From positions 18,161,931 through 18,225,930 of the forward strand of contig NC_043754.1 of NCBI RefSeq assembly GCF_902148845.1: a DNA stretch of 64,000 nucleotides, read 5' to 3'. Shown piece by piece: positions 35,780 through 50,461 of this stretch. The notes beneath the pieces are model-generated. The model was given only the letters and a program-made list of their open reading frames with translations. It was not told the origin of the DNA and made no database searches. How positions within the stretch are numbered: the first letter of the stretch is position 1; each line of letters opens with the position of its first letter. The stretch comes from Salarias fasciatus. Lineage: Eukaryota; Chordata; Actinopteri; Blenniiformes; Blenniidae. The translations under genes and the position numbers were made by a program.

Positions 35780-37158
35780 GTCTTTGTGTGAACTCTCACA
35801 CTGAAATGAGGTATATACTTAATATATATGACATATTTTAGATCCAATGTGTGTCATGACAGAACCTAATGCATTGAGTAGAATCATGATTGTTCTCTGA
35901 TTTTACATGAAAATAAAGCTTTCAAGAATCATCCATCTTATTGTGAAGTTTTGATTTTTCACACCAGTATAATACAGAAAGTCTTTCTAGGTTCAAGGGA
36001 AAAAAGAAAAGGAAGAAATTAAGAAAGTGTGAGTGGAGAGGAAATTTCACTAAGCTAATTCTCTGGTACACAAAATGTATTTTACAATAACTATACTGAA
36101 TATATATTTCCCTCACAAAAATGAATGTTGTTCAATCAGAGCAAAATGGCTGAAGAATAATCCAATGTCTGATTTAAGGAAATGACAAATGTTTTTTAAT
36201 GAGGTGCACAGTGAGTCTGTCAAGCAACCTAAACCTTTGACACCAAGGTCACTTTACTCAAAAGAAATTAACAAGATATCTGTACATATTTATTATTATT
36301 ATTTGAGGTAGTAGTAGTACTAGTCGTAGTATGTTTTGACAATGCTATTAATGGCGAAATAACAGAAACCCAATAAAAGTGAAGATGTGTCGGATAACCT
36401 CCCATGATTCTTTGCGAGAAGCCGGTCGCTGACATTACTACCGCTCTTTGAGTGTACATCTTTCACTGCGAGGCTCTTTGGCTACTCACACGTGGGGAGT
36501 GTTAACACAGTGCTAACAAGCTAAAGGTAAACCTTTAGAAACTTTCAGCGCGTTTATTCTTCTAAGCAGTGGCTTATATATGCTAAAATTGCTTTGATAA
36601 CAGGTGACTGTTAGCTTTCTCAGCTGCTGTCGATGTTTAAAGGGTTTAGATGCTCAAAATGCCGGCTAAAACGTGCTAGCTCAGTTAGCTTAGTTTCTTG
36701 GTTGACGTCGGCTAGCTGAAATTAAATCGCCAACCTTCTCGTTTCAGGCGATAAAGTCGTTTTAACTAATCAGTTTTAACTCTTAACAGTGTGAGGACAG
36801 TGCTCTAGATTTAGAAACAATGATGTCGAGTTAAAGCTAATGATAAATGTACTGTGTAGTGTGGCTACCTATAAAGTTGACTTGTAAGCAACATACATAG
36901 TAATAATGATATGACAGCACATCATTCCTTTAATGAAAGCAACGATAATCACAGAACCAACACGTCATAAACCAGGCCTTAATACTTAATTAAGTATTGT
37001 TTGGTAGCAGGTATCGCTCACCTGACTAAAGAAAAACAGCCACATGGGGCACTTTCTTGCAGGTTATTTACACTCAGTGTCTGATTTTATATGTTTCTTC
37101 TTTCTGCTCTTTTGTGTAGAAACATTTTTGTCGGATTTGCATTCAGATCACAGACAGG
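35780..37158 (+). promoter_or_regulatory. nle1: nle1 promoter and 5' UTR
   Basis: The inpp5k-nle1 gap. A 5' non-coding exon probably ends at 36526 (CTAAAG followed by GTAAAC), and the coding exon opens at a TTTGTGTAG acceptor ending at 37119. No TATA box is evident. The transcription start is probably near 36400-36450, but it is estimated only. Confidence 0.5.
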
Positions 37159-40100
37159 ATGACCAGTGAGGACGTGGAGCGACTGTTGATCCAGTTTCAG
37201 GATGAGAATGGGGAGGTCCTGGGCTCACCTTTTGACGTGCCACTGGACATTACCCCAGACAAACTGCAGCTCGTCTGCAATGCATTGCTCCAGAAGGTAA
37301 CCTCTCATTATATAACCGATGAAGCTATTCACCCACACACACAGACATGTGAGGAAATCCTACTCTTTTTGTTTATCCAAACTTTATCTGGACAAGTGTC
37401 AACAATTATATATTAAAAAATGATAAATAATAAAGATGTAAAGCTTGGAAAACTACAGAGAGGACCTGTACCCAATAACCTTTAAGCCTCAGGTTGCAAA
37501 CTGCTGCAGTAGTCCTTCACAGACCAAGGTATTCAAGCCATGCATAGGTGAGAATCAAAATAAATAAGTTTTTGTTTTTCACTGTAGGAGGAGCCAGTGC
37601 CTCTGGCATTTTTTGTGCGTGGGGAGGCCGAGGTGGTGTCCAGCCTGGGGCCCTGCGTTAAGGCTCTTGGGGTCGAGACGGAACAAGTCCTGCCAGTTGT
37701 GTACCAACCTCAAGCAGTGTTCAGGGTTCGAGCCGTAGCCCGCTGCACCAGCACACTACAGGGACACACAGAGGCCGTCATCTCCACTGCGTTCAGTCCG
37801 ACTGGCAAGTGAGTGTGTTGCTTGCACACTTTTGTAGCTTCAAATCTAAAGACACACTGACACACTTTGGTAAAAAATTTAATGTTTTTGTTTGTGGCAG
37901 ATATCTGGCCAGTGGCTCAGGTGACACCACAGTGAGGTTTTGGGACTTGACGACTGAAACGCCTCATCACACTGCTAGAGGTAATCATTTTCTTAATAAG
38001 GCCATAGGATTCATTATCATACAGGTTGAGAGTGTTGGAGTAACTTGTGTTCTGCTCCGTGAAGGGCACACACACTGGGTCCTCAGCATCGCCTGGTCAC
38101 CTGATGGAAAGAAGCTGGCTTCAGGCTGCAAAAACAGTCAGGTATGCTTCAGATACATTGATTTATCAGGATGAATGTCATGGTCATAATGTAATTGTGT
38201 CTTTGTGCTGCCGTCTCTGTAGATCTGTCTGTGGGATCCAGTGACAGGTGCACAGGTGGGGAAGACGCTCACAGGACACACCAAGTGGATCACTTGGCTC
38301 TGCTGGGAACCTCTCCATCTGTGAGAAATATTCCTCTTATGGGTGAATTTTGAATGAAATAAATAGGCTTATTGGAGTAAATTGCTGTTGTCCCACATTG
38401 ATAGAGAACATATTTACTAATGACTTGAAGTGAACAGAGTATTTTTATAGAAGCTTTTGGAGGAACCACTTCCCTGGACAGGATAATGTGACTTTAGTTC
38501 ACGATGGTGTGGAGTCATTGTTTGATTCTGAATTGTGTGATTGACTGAACTGTTCTGCTCTGTTGGGTTTTTTTCTCTCTAATCCACCTCATCTTCTCTC
38601 CCTCAGTAACCCGGAGTGTCGGTACCTAGCCAGCAGCTCTAAGGACGGCTCGATACGAGTGTGGGACACAGTGCTGGGACGCTGTGACAAGATCCTGACT
38701 GGACACACTCAGTCAGTCACCTGTGTGAAATGGGGAGGAGACGGACTGCTCTACACTTCCTCTCAGGACAGGACAGTCAAAGTGTGGCGAGCGAAAGACG
38801 TGAGTATGAGGCCGAGGCAAATGAAGTATAAACGTGTTTTTAGCACAGAGATAACGACTCTGCATTTGTTTCTTCTCACATAGGGGGTGCAGTGCAGGAC
38901 TCTGCAGGGTCACGCACACTGGGTCAACACCTTGGCTCTCAGCACAGACTACGTGCTGCGAACGGGAGCGTTTGAACCTGCGACGGCTACGATCAACCCA
39001 AAGGATCTCACTGGATCGCGTAAGACCTGCTGCTCTGCTAGGATGCTGCTGTCGGTGTGTTTAAGGCAGCATTTTTAATGCAAGTCCCGTGTTTGGTTTA
39101 TTCTCCAGTGGAAGAGCTGAAGGAGAAAGCTTTGGACAGATATAATAAAGTCAGGGTAAGTTTAAACATACCACAAACTCAATGTTCCTCTCTGCTATTT
39201 CTCCATTTCTGTGGTCGTAACTCCGGTTCTCCTGCTGCAGGGCTCGGCTCCGGAGCGCTTGGTGTCGGGCTCAGATGACTTCACATTGTTCATGTGGAAT
39301 CCTGCAGAGGAAAAGAAGCCTTTGGCCAGGATGACCGGCCACAGTGCCCTGGTCAATGAAGTGCTCTTCTCCCCAGACACCAGGCTCATCGCCTCGGCCT
39401 CATTCGACAAGTCCATTAAAATCTGGGACGGACGAAATGGAAAGTAAGAAAATCACCAACTTGCATTTCTGGTTATGTCCAGGCGGTGGAGCTGTAAGCC
39501 CAACGTCTGTCCTCACTGTGTAATTGTGTGTGTTCCTGCTGTTCCCTCGCCCTCAGGTACCTGATGTCTCTGCGCGGCCACGTGGCAGCCGTGTATCAGG
39601 TGGCGTGGTCGGCAGACAGCAGGCTGCTGGTCAGCGGCAGCAGCGACAGCACGCTCAAAGTCTGGGACATCAAAACCGGGAAGCTGAACATGGACCTGCC
39701 CGGCCACGCCGACGAGGTGAGCGCTCACACACTCGTGACTTCCTGACGGATGGGCGCGCAACTCTCGGTTCAATACTCGTCTTCTGTCTGTAACCCAGTC
39801 GGCCTGGTTTCTTGCTGTGCAGGTGTATGCGGTGGACTGGAGTCCTGACGGGCAGCGAGTGGCCAGCGGTGGGAAAGACAAATGTCTTCGAATGTGAGTG
39901 GGAGGCCAAAGGGCCTGGATCAGTTTCACTTCATGATACGGATTAAATGGAGGCGCCTTATGAGAGAAAGCCGTTTCTAAAAGTGCTGGACAGATTACTT
40001 TTGTTTCAAACATTGTTAAAGTCCTGAAGCCTGGGCATAGGTTGAATGTTTTAGTTTTGCTTGTTTGTCTGCTTCGGTCTCTGGGAGAATTATTTATTCA

Positions 40101-40441
40101 CACTGAATCATGTTGAACACATGTTTTTCATATTTCAAAATGTAACTTGAAGTAGATGGTTGTGGTGGAAAAATAAATGGAACAGAAGCCATCGGGGATA
40201 TTACGGCATCACCAAGTACAGACTCCTGTTCCCCTCCATTGTGATCAGACTGTCTAAGAAATTGTTTTAACTCAAGTCTTCACGGGAATTATCTGTTTGT
40301 TTTACTTAATTGTATGAGATTAATTTGCTCAAGTGTCGAATGCAAACTCCGGCCGCACAGTGTTTCTGTCCAAGATACTCACTGTTTCTCACACTTTAAC
40401 CACCTGGTCTTGTGTTCTGTGTTCTCAGATGGAGAAGATAG
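37159..40441 (+). CDS. nle1: Notchless homolog 1, WD-repeat ribosome factor
   Basis: Nucleolar WD-repeat protein that binds the AAA+ ATPase midasin through its N-terminal NLE domain and drives 60S pre-ribosome maturation; it is also linked to Notch signalling. Coding exons: 37159-37296, 37588-37808, 37901-37980, 38065-38141, 38223-38320, 38607-38799, 38884-39019, 39109-39155, 39241-39443, 39557-39716, 39823-39893, 40429-40441. They total 1437 nt, or 478 residues (human 485). The N-terminus [19 protein letters not shown] and the NLE domain cover about residues 1-95. Eight WD repeats follow, with GH...WD signatures such as [31 protein letters not shown] and [12 protein letters not shown]. The last exon has only four codons before the stop and ends IWRR, like human. 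A conserved insert ([10 protein letters not shown]) interrupts the repeats between exons 8 and 10. Confidence 0.97.
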
Positions 40442-41222
40442 CCACATCTCGGGTCTCATTCCTGACTTTGGAAGAGGATTCTCATGCTCTCTACTCAAGA
40501 AGCTGACATGTGGAGCCAAGACTGTATCTGATAACCCTTCTGTCAGCCATCAGTGGAATCATCACTGCAAATTCAGATTCAGGGGATCATATGACCGGAC
40601 TCTCTAGGTTTGAAACCTACGTCTGAATAATGGCAATATAGAAAATGTATAATGTGAGACATTCATGCAAAAAAAACTAACACGCCGAGTGTGTCCGGAT
40701 GTGTATTTCAGGGTTGGCATCTGTTTGAAAGAGCTGGACTTTAGTGCATGTTGGTTTATGCACATCAGAAGCTCTGACATACTTTCCAAGACTTGGTGAA
40801 TCCTTATTGCGCTCCCATGCACAGAAGAACCCCGCCTTCACCTTCAGCCTCATCAGACAGGCTGCATATTGTGTGTGACAGGTGGGCAACAGGTGGGAGT
40901 GCTAATACCTTCCTCTGTGATGTTAATGCGGCCGGCGCTCACTCTGCTCCTTCAGCCTTTAATCTCGTCTGTCCTGCCGTCAGCAAAGCCGCGGCCTTCT
41001 GGGTTTTTTCCAGCCTCTGCGGCGAAGCCAAGTGTCACCAACCCTCAAGTGTTTGTCGTAACGTGTTCTTCGTTTGTCTTTTTGAAATTCCATGTCATCT
41101 GATTAAAAATGTGTTGTATATTAATGAGATGAAGAAGATATGGTTAACTGCACCATCAGACTGTAAATCACTCCTCCTTCAGTCAGTGAAATCAAGAAAA
41201 TGTCTACCAGCCAATCGTATTG

Positions 41223-41228
41223 AATAAA
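41223..41228 (+). terminator. nle1: poly(A) signal of nle1
   Basis: AATAAA about 780 bp after the stop codon, followed by T-rich sequence. It lies just before the oppositely oriented signal of slc25a1. Confidence 0.6.
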
Positions 41229-41293
41229 TGTTTTGAAATGATACACCTGGTTTCCGTTTGCATTTGTTAAAGACAAGACAGTGAGATTTTCAT

Positions 41294-41299
41294 TTTATT
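41294..41299 (-). terminator. slc25a1: poly(A) signal of slc25a1
   Basis: TTTATT on the plus strand reads AATAAA on the minus strand. It would give slc25a1 a 3' UTR of about 1.4 kb (41290-42726). Another TTTATT near 41812 could end a shorter form. Confidence 0.5.
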
Positions 41300-42726
41300 A
41301 CCCTTCAATTGTACTTAAGTAATTTAATTGCATGTTCTCTCCAAAGCTGGATTTCTCATATCAGTCCAATTATATTAACTCTTATGCAGTTCAGCGGCTC
41401 TGTTGCGTCTGAATTCATGTTTCATTTTAACGGGCACATTCAGGTTTATATCACGAGTTTATTGATGAGACTGCCATGTACCATGTATACTTGGGCGCAT
41501 TGACATATTTGTAACAGTATTTTCCAAGTCATACATGTTTCTTCCCCCAAAAAAACAAACCTTTCAGGCTGCACAGGATCACCAAAGCTGTTAGTTTGTC
41601 CATGTAAAGCCACAAAACACAAAACCGATTCGGTTAAACCAAAATGTGCTTTTAGTGAGTGAGACAGTCAAACAATATAGATACAAAGACTGAACTATAT
41701 CCTGTTGTTTTGATGTTTTTTTACCGTCAGAGAGGAAACTACTGAAGTACTGAGGATAGATGACTGAAGGGCTACTGTGCAAGGCTGTGTGGTGTCAGCA
41801 GATCTTAGACCTTTTATTTAAAATACGCCACCAGTTAAGTTTCTATGACAAGATGAACGGGGAATCCTGCGACGTTACTTTTTCCTCCTGACTTCACCCT
41901 CAGTGCTGGAAACCAGGCGGCAGTCTGCGTAACCTCTGTTGTCAGCCGTCGCCACGAAATGCGCAACGGGCACTTCCTGAAGTTCATAAACCAGGACACG
42001 GCAAAGAAACACAAACGCTTTAGTGCAACGCCGCCACAAGCACGGCCAAGCAAGCATTTACAACACGCAGGATGTGCTGAAGTACTGCACAGACAGCTTG
42101 AATCACTGCGAGAAGCTCGATTGGGTCCAGTCTGCTCTCTGCCCGGTGTAGCAAGAGTAAGTACTCAGTGAATCAGAAGACACATTTATGGTTTCGTTAC
42201 AAAGAGTTCACTGGAACACATTCACAGGAAACAACAGTCATAGAAACTTGAAACATTAAGAGATTCTATCCCTTTTTAGAACTAGTCAAGTCTTCCTTTT
42301 TCCTTCTACTTTGAACCTTTGGTTAAGATCTGACCGTGTTTTCCTTCTCTAAACATGTTGCTTTTAATGAGACTCTCGAAGCAGAGCCTATAAGTTTGGT
42401 CTGTTAAATAAAAATTAAAAATAAAAAAAAAAAAAAAGTAAGAGCATCACCTCATTTGACTCTACCAGTTCTGCAAAATATAAAAAAACTCTAAAATGAT
42501 TAGAATGGAGAAGTACATCAGCTACATTACTGCAAATAGACTCACGTTCCTAGTTAACGCTTGCAGATTATTTCATGTAACAGTGAGGAGACTGGCCAGA
42601 ACGAGGCATCCTTTGCTCAGGGCGATGCAGAGAGCTAGTATAAACTCGAATAGAGGTGTTCAGTTGTGCGTAGCGCGAGGCACTGATCTGTGCTTTTCCC
42701 CGGGTCACGGCCGCCGTCCGGCCGGT
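41300..42726 (-). other. slc25a1: slc25a1 3' UTR (inferred)
   Basis: No separate gene is seen between the two convergent genes. The sequence is moderately AT-rich, with an A-run near 42422-42437. Confidence 0.5.
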
Positions 42727-45147
42727 CTACTGGGTGTGCCACACGTTGTTGAGTAGCTTCACCACCTCCTCGTAGATGACAAAGACTATGGCCACGTCCA
42801 GACACACGCGCCCGAGCCGGGGAACCGTCCCTTTGTAGAACCTGCGGGAAGAAACGCAGGAGGTGAGCCGCCTGCTCGTTCAGAGTGTTGCTAGAGTGGC
42901 ACGATGCGGCGCTACTCACGCCTGCGGGCCTTCATGTTTTAAGATCTGGAAGGCGCAGTCTGCTGTGCTTTTGTAGCGGTGAGCTTCCAAACCCTGCGGG
43001 AAAAAAAGATCAGGATGTCTTAGAACAATAACCCGACTCCAGAAGTAAAATAGGGTGAATTATTCCTACCTGCATCCTGGTCTTAACTACATCTAAAGGT
43101 GTGTTTCCAAAGACGCTGGCTGCTCCCGCCGTCGCTCCGAACATGGCTGTGACGATCGGGTGCATTTCTTTTCTGGGGTCGTCACCTGAGATGGCAGAGA
43201 AAAACATACAAGAATAGAATTAAAAAAAACAAACAAAAAAACGGAGAAACTGATTACTAACAGAACAATGCTGCACGGGTGAGTCGCTTACCTTTGTACC
43301 AATTTCTCAGTGCGTTCATCACATAGAACCGAATAGCCTGATTGGTTCCTTGTTTGAGCACAGTCGCCGTTAGACCTTGATACGTCCCCCTCACACCTAC
43401 ATCCAGAGAAACAGTTCACGATTCGCTGTGAAGCATCACCACAGATACGCACACAGATCCGGCTGTCAAAGTGCAGTCAGCAGTGCCCTAAAGCTTCTTA
43501 GAGCTTTACTTTAGTCTCCGTTACAGTCTAGCCTCTGAGGGTGCCAGTGTCGCATTAGTGCCAGTTCCAAGCCATAAATGGAGTCAGTAAAGGTATCCGG
43601 CATTTAACTTTTGCCAGTTCAAATACAGATTCCACACTGGATCGGTTGACAATGACCGCTGGGTGCTGTTAGCCAACAGAGAGCCAGAGGAAGCTGCTTC
43701 GCAAACGAATGCCTGAAGTGACATTTATTAGGATGTCTTAACTAATGTCAAACAACAGTCGAGGGCCAGCCCCACTTTGAGAACCAGTGAGCTTCCTGTG
43801 AGCTATTTAATAGTATAAAGGTGGAAGAGAAGCATCCAGAGTCAATACAAAGTCATGCGGTCTCACCTTGTTCTCTGATGATCTCACTAACTCCATGGAA
43901 AAAGCCTCTGTATCGAGGATTGAGGGAACATTGGTCGTGGATCAGCTTCACCTGGAAGACAAGTGGGAAATCAATTGAATTAAACCAGCTGTCATTCATC
44001 AGAGGTGGATTTTTCACAACAATAAGACCAGAGAAGTAACCTCCTCCTCCTCCTCCATCACCAACCTTGAGCGTCTCCATGGGACAAACTACCACGATGG
44101 CCTCTGCTATTCCTGCCCCTAAACCGCACAGGAGGCTCCGTGTGTTGTCTAGCCGGCCGGTGGCATCTCGCATCGGATTACTGAGCATTTCAAACGTACC
44201 AAACCTGGAGAACAGGGAAGTAAAGGAGTCATTTCTACCACATTGAAGCAGAAAGTGCATTTTTCAATATAAAATCTGGACAAATTAAGACATCATTTAG
44301 AGGGTATCCTCACCTGACTGCAGACTTGGGTATAGATCCATAGAGCAGTGAGCTGAGCCCTCGATATAACCCTCTGAGGCCATGATCCTGCACGGTCAGC
44401 TTGACACAGTCACCTGCAGGGCAACCAGGACAGTGAGCAGGCACGCAATCCTGCAGTCAGCCCACTGCCTCCAGTCCCAGTGACCTACCGATCCCCCTGT
44501 ACCGAGGCGGGTTGGCTCGCTCGTCCAGCTGCAGCTGGGTCTTGACGTACTCTGTGGGGAAGGTGATACAGATTTCTATTCCTCCTGCAAGGCCACCTGG
44601 ATGAGAGGGCAGAAGAGAGAAACGCTGCTGTCAGAATTTGTTGATTCACCCTGCAGGAAGTGGTGCTGGTGATTTTTTTTTTTTTTTTGCATCATCATTC
44701 GTGTTTTCTTTGCAGGAATTCAAGGTGCAGAAAAAAGCAGAAGCTGCATCAGCCAGCTGCTGTGGCATCACTGCCGGCTGACCCACTTCCGCACGGGTAG
44801 CGTTAATGGGCGACAGATTGAGATTAAGCAGCGATGCAGGAAGCGAGAAGCAACGAATGAAACTCTGCAGTCTGAGAACGTGCGTTGCAAAAAAAAAACC
44901 AACCAGCTAGGATGGCCTTTCCGGGATGCGTGATCTTCCTGCCTCCGACCGCCGCGGCCGCCAGGTTCCTCCTCGCCGCGTAGGTCCGCTGGTGCTCCGG
45001 CAGAGAGCTCAGCGCCGCCGCGGCGGCCAGGCGCTGGGAGGATGGTGTCTGCCCACCATGAGGACCCGAGCTCGGGCATCCTCTCCGGGCCCCGCGGCTC
45101 TCGCACGGGCCCTCGCACACCGAGAACGGCTTCAGCAGCGAAGACAT
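42727..45147 (-). CDS. slc25a1: mitochondrial citrate (tricarboxylate) carrier
   Basis: Inner mitochondrial membrane antiporter that exports citrate in exchange for malate, supplying cytosolic acetyl-CoA for lipid synthesis. Coding exons in transcript order: 45147-44904, 44596-44489, 44413-44314, 44204-44066, 43951-43867, 43396-43292, 43185-43070, 42993-42920, 42841-42727. They total 1086 nt, or 361 residues. Three mitochondrial-carrier signatures are present: [16 protein letters not shown] and PLDVVKTR. Also seen are [23 protein letters not shown] and [17 protein letters not shown], all typical of SLC25A1. The nine-exon structure matches human. The N-terminus is about 50 residues longer than the 311-residue human protein and is rich in Ala, Arg and Ser, as expected for a presequence. 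A later start is possible. The gene is convergent with nle1. Confidence 0.96.
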
Positions 45148-45640
45148 TTCGGCCTCGAGCTTTCTTTCTTCTTCTTCTTTTTTTTTTTTTTTAATTCTAT
45201 AAAACCTCGGTGGCGATGGTTCCGCTCAGACAATATCAGAGACAACAACAACACGCACAGGCGCTCCAATGAGGCGGCGGAGGGAGTGTCGCTCTTCAAA
45301 CAGCGGTCAGCTGATGAGGCGCGCGATTGGTTCCGCGCGCCGCCTCATGCCATAACCCGGTCACGTGACCCCGCATGACTTTTGGAGGAGGATGCTGACA
45401 TGATGTGGCGGAGCAACATGCATAATCTCTCTGGGCTGTGGAAGATTTAGAATTACATACACTGATTAAAAAAAAAAAATTACCCTTTACTTGGTTTTTT
45501 TTAATCTTTTTTTTAAAATTGGGTTTATTATAAACATTTGAAATTGTTACAGCGATGAAAACAAATGTCCGTTACCTCTCGAAAGTAACGTACTTGCAAA
45601 GGAAATTGCAAAATATTAAAAATTAAAAAAAAAAAATTGT
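45148..45640 (-). promoter_or_regulatory. slc25a1: slc25a1 promoter region
   Basis: CpG-rich sequence immediately upstream of the slc25a1 start on the minus strand (about 45240-45380) gives way to AT-rich DNA beyond 45440. It includes a T-run near 45179-45192 and a CACGTGAC E-box-like site at about 45362. The promoter assignment rests on position and composition only. Confidence 0.5.
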
Positions 45641-45729
45641 GAATTCTGCAAGCTTTCCCCATGTATGTTTTTTTCACTTTCCTCCCACTGTCAAACGTGT
45701 ATTTTATACCATTGTTGATGCCAGATTAC

Positions 45730-45890
45730 CTGTAGGTGTCAATGTGAGTGTGTATGGTTGTGTTGGTCCTGTGATGGACGGACGGCCTGTCCAGGGTGAA
45801 CCCTGCCTTCACCTGTGGTTAGATGGGATCAGCTCCAGTGACCCACAGACCTGAAATGGATAAACAAGATGGATGGATGGATGGTGACCT
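45730..45890. repeat. dispersed repeat copy 1 with GATG tail
   Basis: Contains the pattern CTGTGATGGACGG, CTGTCCAGGGTGAACC, GGGATCAGCTCCAG and an ATGGATGG tail. This arrangement is common in fish genomes as the 3' part of short retroposed elements, from general knowledge. The exact family is not resolved. Confidence 0.6.
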
Positions 45891-45894
45891 TAAA

Positions 45895-46030
45895 TTCCTT
45901 GCAGGTGAGAATGTGAGTGCTTGTGTCTGTCTCTCTCTTTATCTGCCCTGTGATGGACTGGCAGGTGGTCCAGGGTGTATCCTGCCTCCACCAGTGCCCA
46001 GCAACCATGAACTACATGGATGGATGTTGC
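45895..46030. repeat. dispersed repeat copy 2
   Basis: Repeats the same order (CTGTGATGGACTGG, GTCCAGGGTGTATCC, ATGGATGGATG) directly after copy 1. Either two insertions or a diverged local duplication. Confidence 0.55.
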
Positions 46031-47512
46031 AAACCGTGACCCAGGAATCACTGGAAACGACTCAGTTACTGAGTTGATATCAGCAGGCCTGATGACTGAT
46101 TCACTCATTAACTTCAGCTGCAGGGTGGAAGTCAGATGGAGCTCAACAACTGTTGAAAGAAATGGATTTATGAACTAATGACAACGAGAAGCAGCAGCAA
46201 CAAAACAAGCGAGATGAACTACCAACTTGTTGAGGGAAGCGGGTTATGAAGGTAAGTGTTTTTTTTTAATGGCTGCTAATGTTTCTCAGGCCTTGTGGAG
46301 GCAGGCTAACAGAGGCTAAAGCCCCAGCTAACAGCTGGCAGCAGGCCAGGTTATTTTTGGTTCGTCAACCCTTCAAAGAGAAATAATTGAGGCTTATATT
46401 AATGCAAAAATAAATAACTATGAATAAAATAAATAATACATTTATTATAAATAATAATAATAATAAACAATTTTGTCACTATCTGAGAAAAGATTCATCT
46501 TGAGCTACACTTATTCAAATAATCTAAAGACTTTAATTTTCCTCATAAGGACAAATGGATATTACAGCATAATTAAAAGCATGGTTACTGTTTTGCTCAT
46601 CCAATTGGAAGGACATTTAAAACAATCAAGAATATAGGCATACTGAAAGCTAAGCCATACACCAGTATGCTTCACTGGTGACGTGGGTCTGAGAGAAATA
46701 AGGTTCAGGACTATCAAGAAATTGGAAACATTTTGCTGAATTAAGAAAAATCAGATGCTAGGATTTATGATTTTGACATTTTTGAATTGAGCTGAAATGG
46801 TGTAATCACAGAAAACCAAGAAATATTACTTCTCTGACTGTAGCACTTGCAGCTGACTGTATATGATGTGTGTGTTACTAAACATCCAAACTATGCAGAT
46901 TAACTTTGTACTCCTATATTTTAGTCCATTATTTTGATTCTAATCTTCAGGGTTCATCCCCGCCATGGGCTTTCGGGTGTGGGGGTCAAACATGCTGACC
47001 ATGAACAGCAATTTTGAGTTAGCACAAAGTCAATAAGCACATACATGAATGGTCTGAGAAGTATGTTCATTTATGCAATGCATTTATGCATTATGCAATC
47101 ACTTGTCACTATTTTCACACCAATTAGTTGTATAGTGCAGAGATGTATGGCAGTTTAAATTAGAGTTGACTTCACATTGTGTAATGAACCGTGCAGTCAT
47201 GACTTTGGGGTATTGCATTTTGATCCCTGCTCCTTTAAATAGTACTATTGCCATGCCAGAATGTGCACAGACACATCTCTCGTGCTCACCCCTCACAATG
47301 AAACTAGGTCAATGTTTCCATCCACACAAGCAACTTCCCCCGCCCCCTCGGCTGAAACAGAGGCATGAGCAACATAGACTCCGTCTGGACCACAAGTTCA
47401 ATGTGAAGTGGCCAAATAATTATTTCGGTCATCAATTATGCTTCTTTTGTTTCACTTGAAGTTTTTTTTTGTTGTTTTTGTTTGTTTTTTTGTGATAGGT
47501 GGATGTGCACTC
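46031..47512. other. intergenic, no gene seen
   Basis: AT-rich sequence between the dispersed repeats and the Tc1 element. I see no supported exon. Confidence 0.5.
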
Positions 47513-47514
47513 TA

Positions 47515-49112
<1,598 letters not shown>

Positions 49113-49384
49113 TATATGTTTTCTACAAACACTCATCTGTTTATCAAACAAGGCAGGCAGCAGCAAAAAAAAAAAAAAAAAAAGATTCAGTTCAGTAGGT
49201 GATATGATAGTTTTTCTTGAGCTGCTTTTCCAACACCTTCATGTAACCAACTCCAGCAGAGCATCACCCAGTGGCTGCTTATGTCCACTGTCAGATGCTG
49301 CAGGCAGAAGAAAAGATACCCGTGTTTGAAACTGAGTCTTTACTATAGATGTACCATCATCAAGTTTTCTGTACTTAAAAAAAC

Positions 49385-49555
49385 AAAAAAAGTGTATGTG
49401 TGTGTGTGTCTGTGTGTCTCCGTGTCCCATCATGGCCTGGTGACCTGTCCAGGTCATGCCCTGTCTTCACCAATAGTTAACTTTGGATCGACTCCAGCGT
49501 CCCACAACCCAGAATTTAAAAAAGTGGCGTTGAAGATGGAATGGATAGAGGTGTG
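49385..49555. repeat. dispersed repeat copy 3 with GT tract
   Basis: A GT-rich start, then CATGGCCTGGTGACCTGTCC, GACTCCAGCGTCCC and a GATGGAATGG end. This is the same plan as the copies at 45.7-46.0 kb. A shorter relative occurs near 53670-53725. Confidence 0.5.
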
Positions 49556-50461
49556 ATTCCATCATCTGGTTGAACGTTTTCCTCTGCATGTAATGCTGTT
49601 GCATATTCTATTTATTGTCAGACTTAGGAAAGGTTATATACTCTGACTACCAAAAGTCACTCATAATTAACCTCTAAAGCCATAGGCAAAGGAAATTAAA
49701 CCTTTAATTACCACTAAATCTCACGCTCTTTTTAAGCAATTTAGTATCCAATAGTTTATTTGTTAATGATATGTCTAAAAGTAAAGATAAAAAGTACAAT
49801 GGTTACTTGGTTTGAGGAATATTACAGTATTTACATAGCATGGTATGTGTGGTTTTGGTATTTATTATTTATTTGACCGACAGGCTTGTTTAGTCAATTA
49901 TGGACAGGGTTTATTAGACAAAAGAAATAAAGATGACAAAAGGGAAGCTCACACTGAAAGGCTTGAGATAGAGTAGTATTCTTTTTTTCTTTTTTTTTTT
50001 GCTTCAGACATGGGTCTGCGAACTTTACACACACACAGCCATTTTTACAATCGTAATCAATAGAATTCGTCTGGAGTCTTAAACTGTGCACACGCATATT
50101 TTTCAAACTCTGAAGAAATAATGAAGTGTCATGGGTACGATTTTGATATATTTTATTACATTTTTAACTGTTGTGAACATTTTTAAAGGGTTATTTTTCT
50201 CTTGGGTTTCCCATTTTAGCCATTCTGCACATCATGGACATTTTAGACTCTTGAAAAGGAGAAGTCAGTAAACCCAGAAATGTAGTATTACTTCAAATAA
50301 TTGTAATCAATGAAAATGAAAGAACTAAACAGCTGTTTAGTTGCATTAACAGATATTGCACGAAATCTTACGGTATGAAGAATTTTCCTGAGAATTTCCT
50401 AAAAACGGTGCCTTTTTTTTCTAAGCGAAGACTACGTTTCCTCTGAGGATGATGGTGTCTC
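49556..50461 (-). other. 3' side of the minus-strand UBZ-like gene
   Basis: AT-rich, with no coding exon. TTTATT at 50152-50157 reads AATAAA on the minus strand and could end the transcript of the gene at 50462-52655, giving a 3' UTR of about 300 nt. Confidence 0.4.

Noticed and set aside
44926-45378. A 150-codon plus-strand frame opposite slc25a1 exon 1
   Set aside because: It is antisense to a well-supported coding exon and runs through a T-tract. It is a composition effect of GC-rich DNA.
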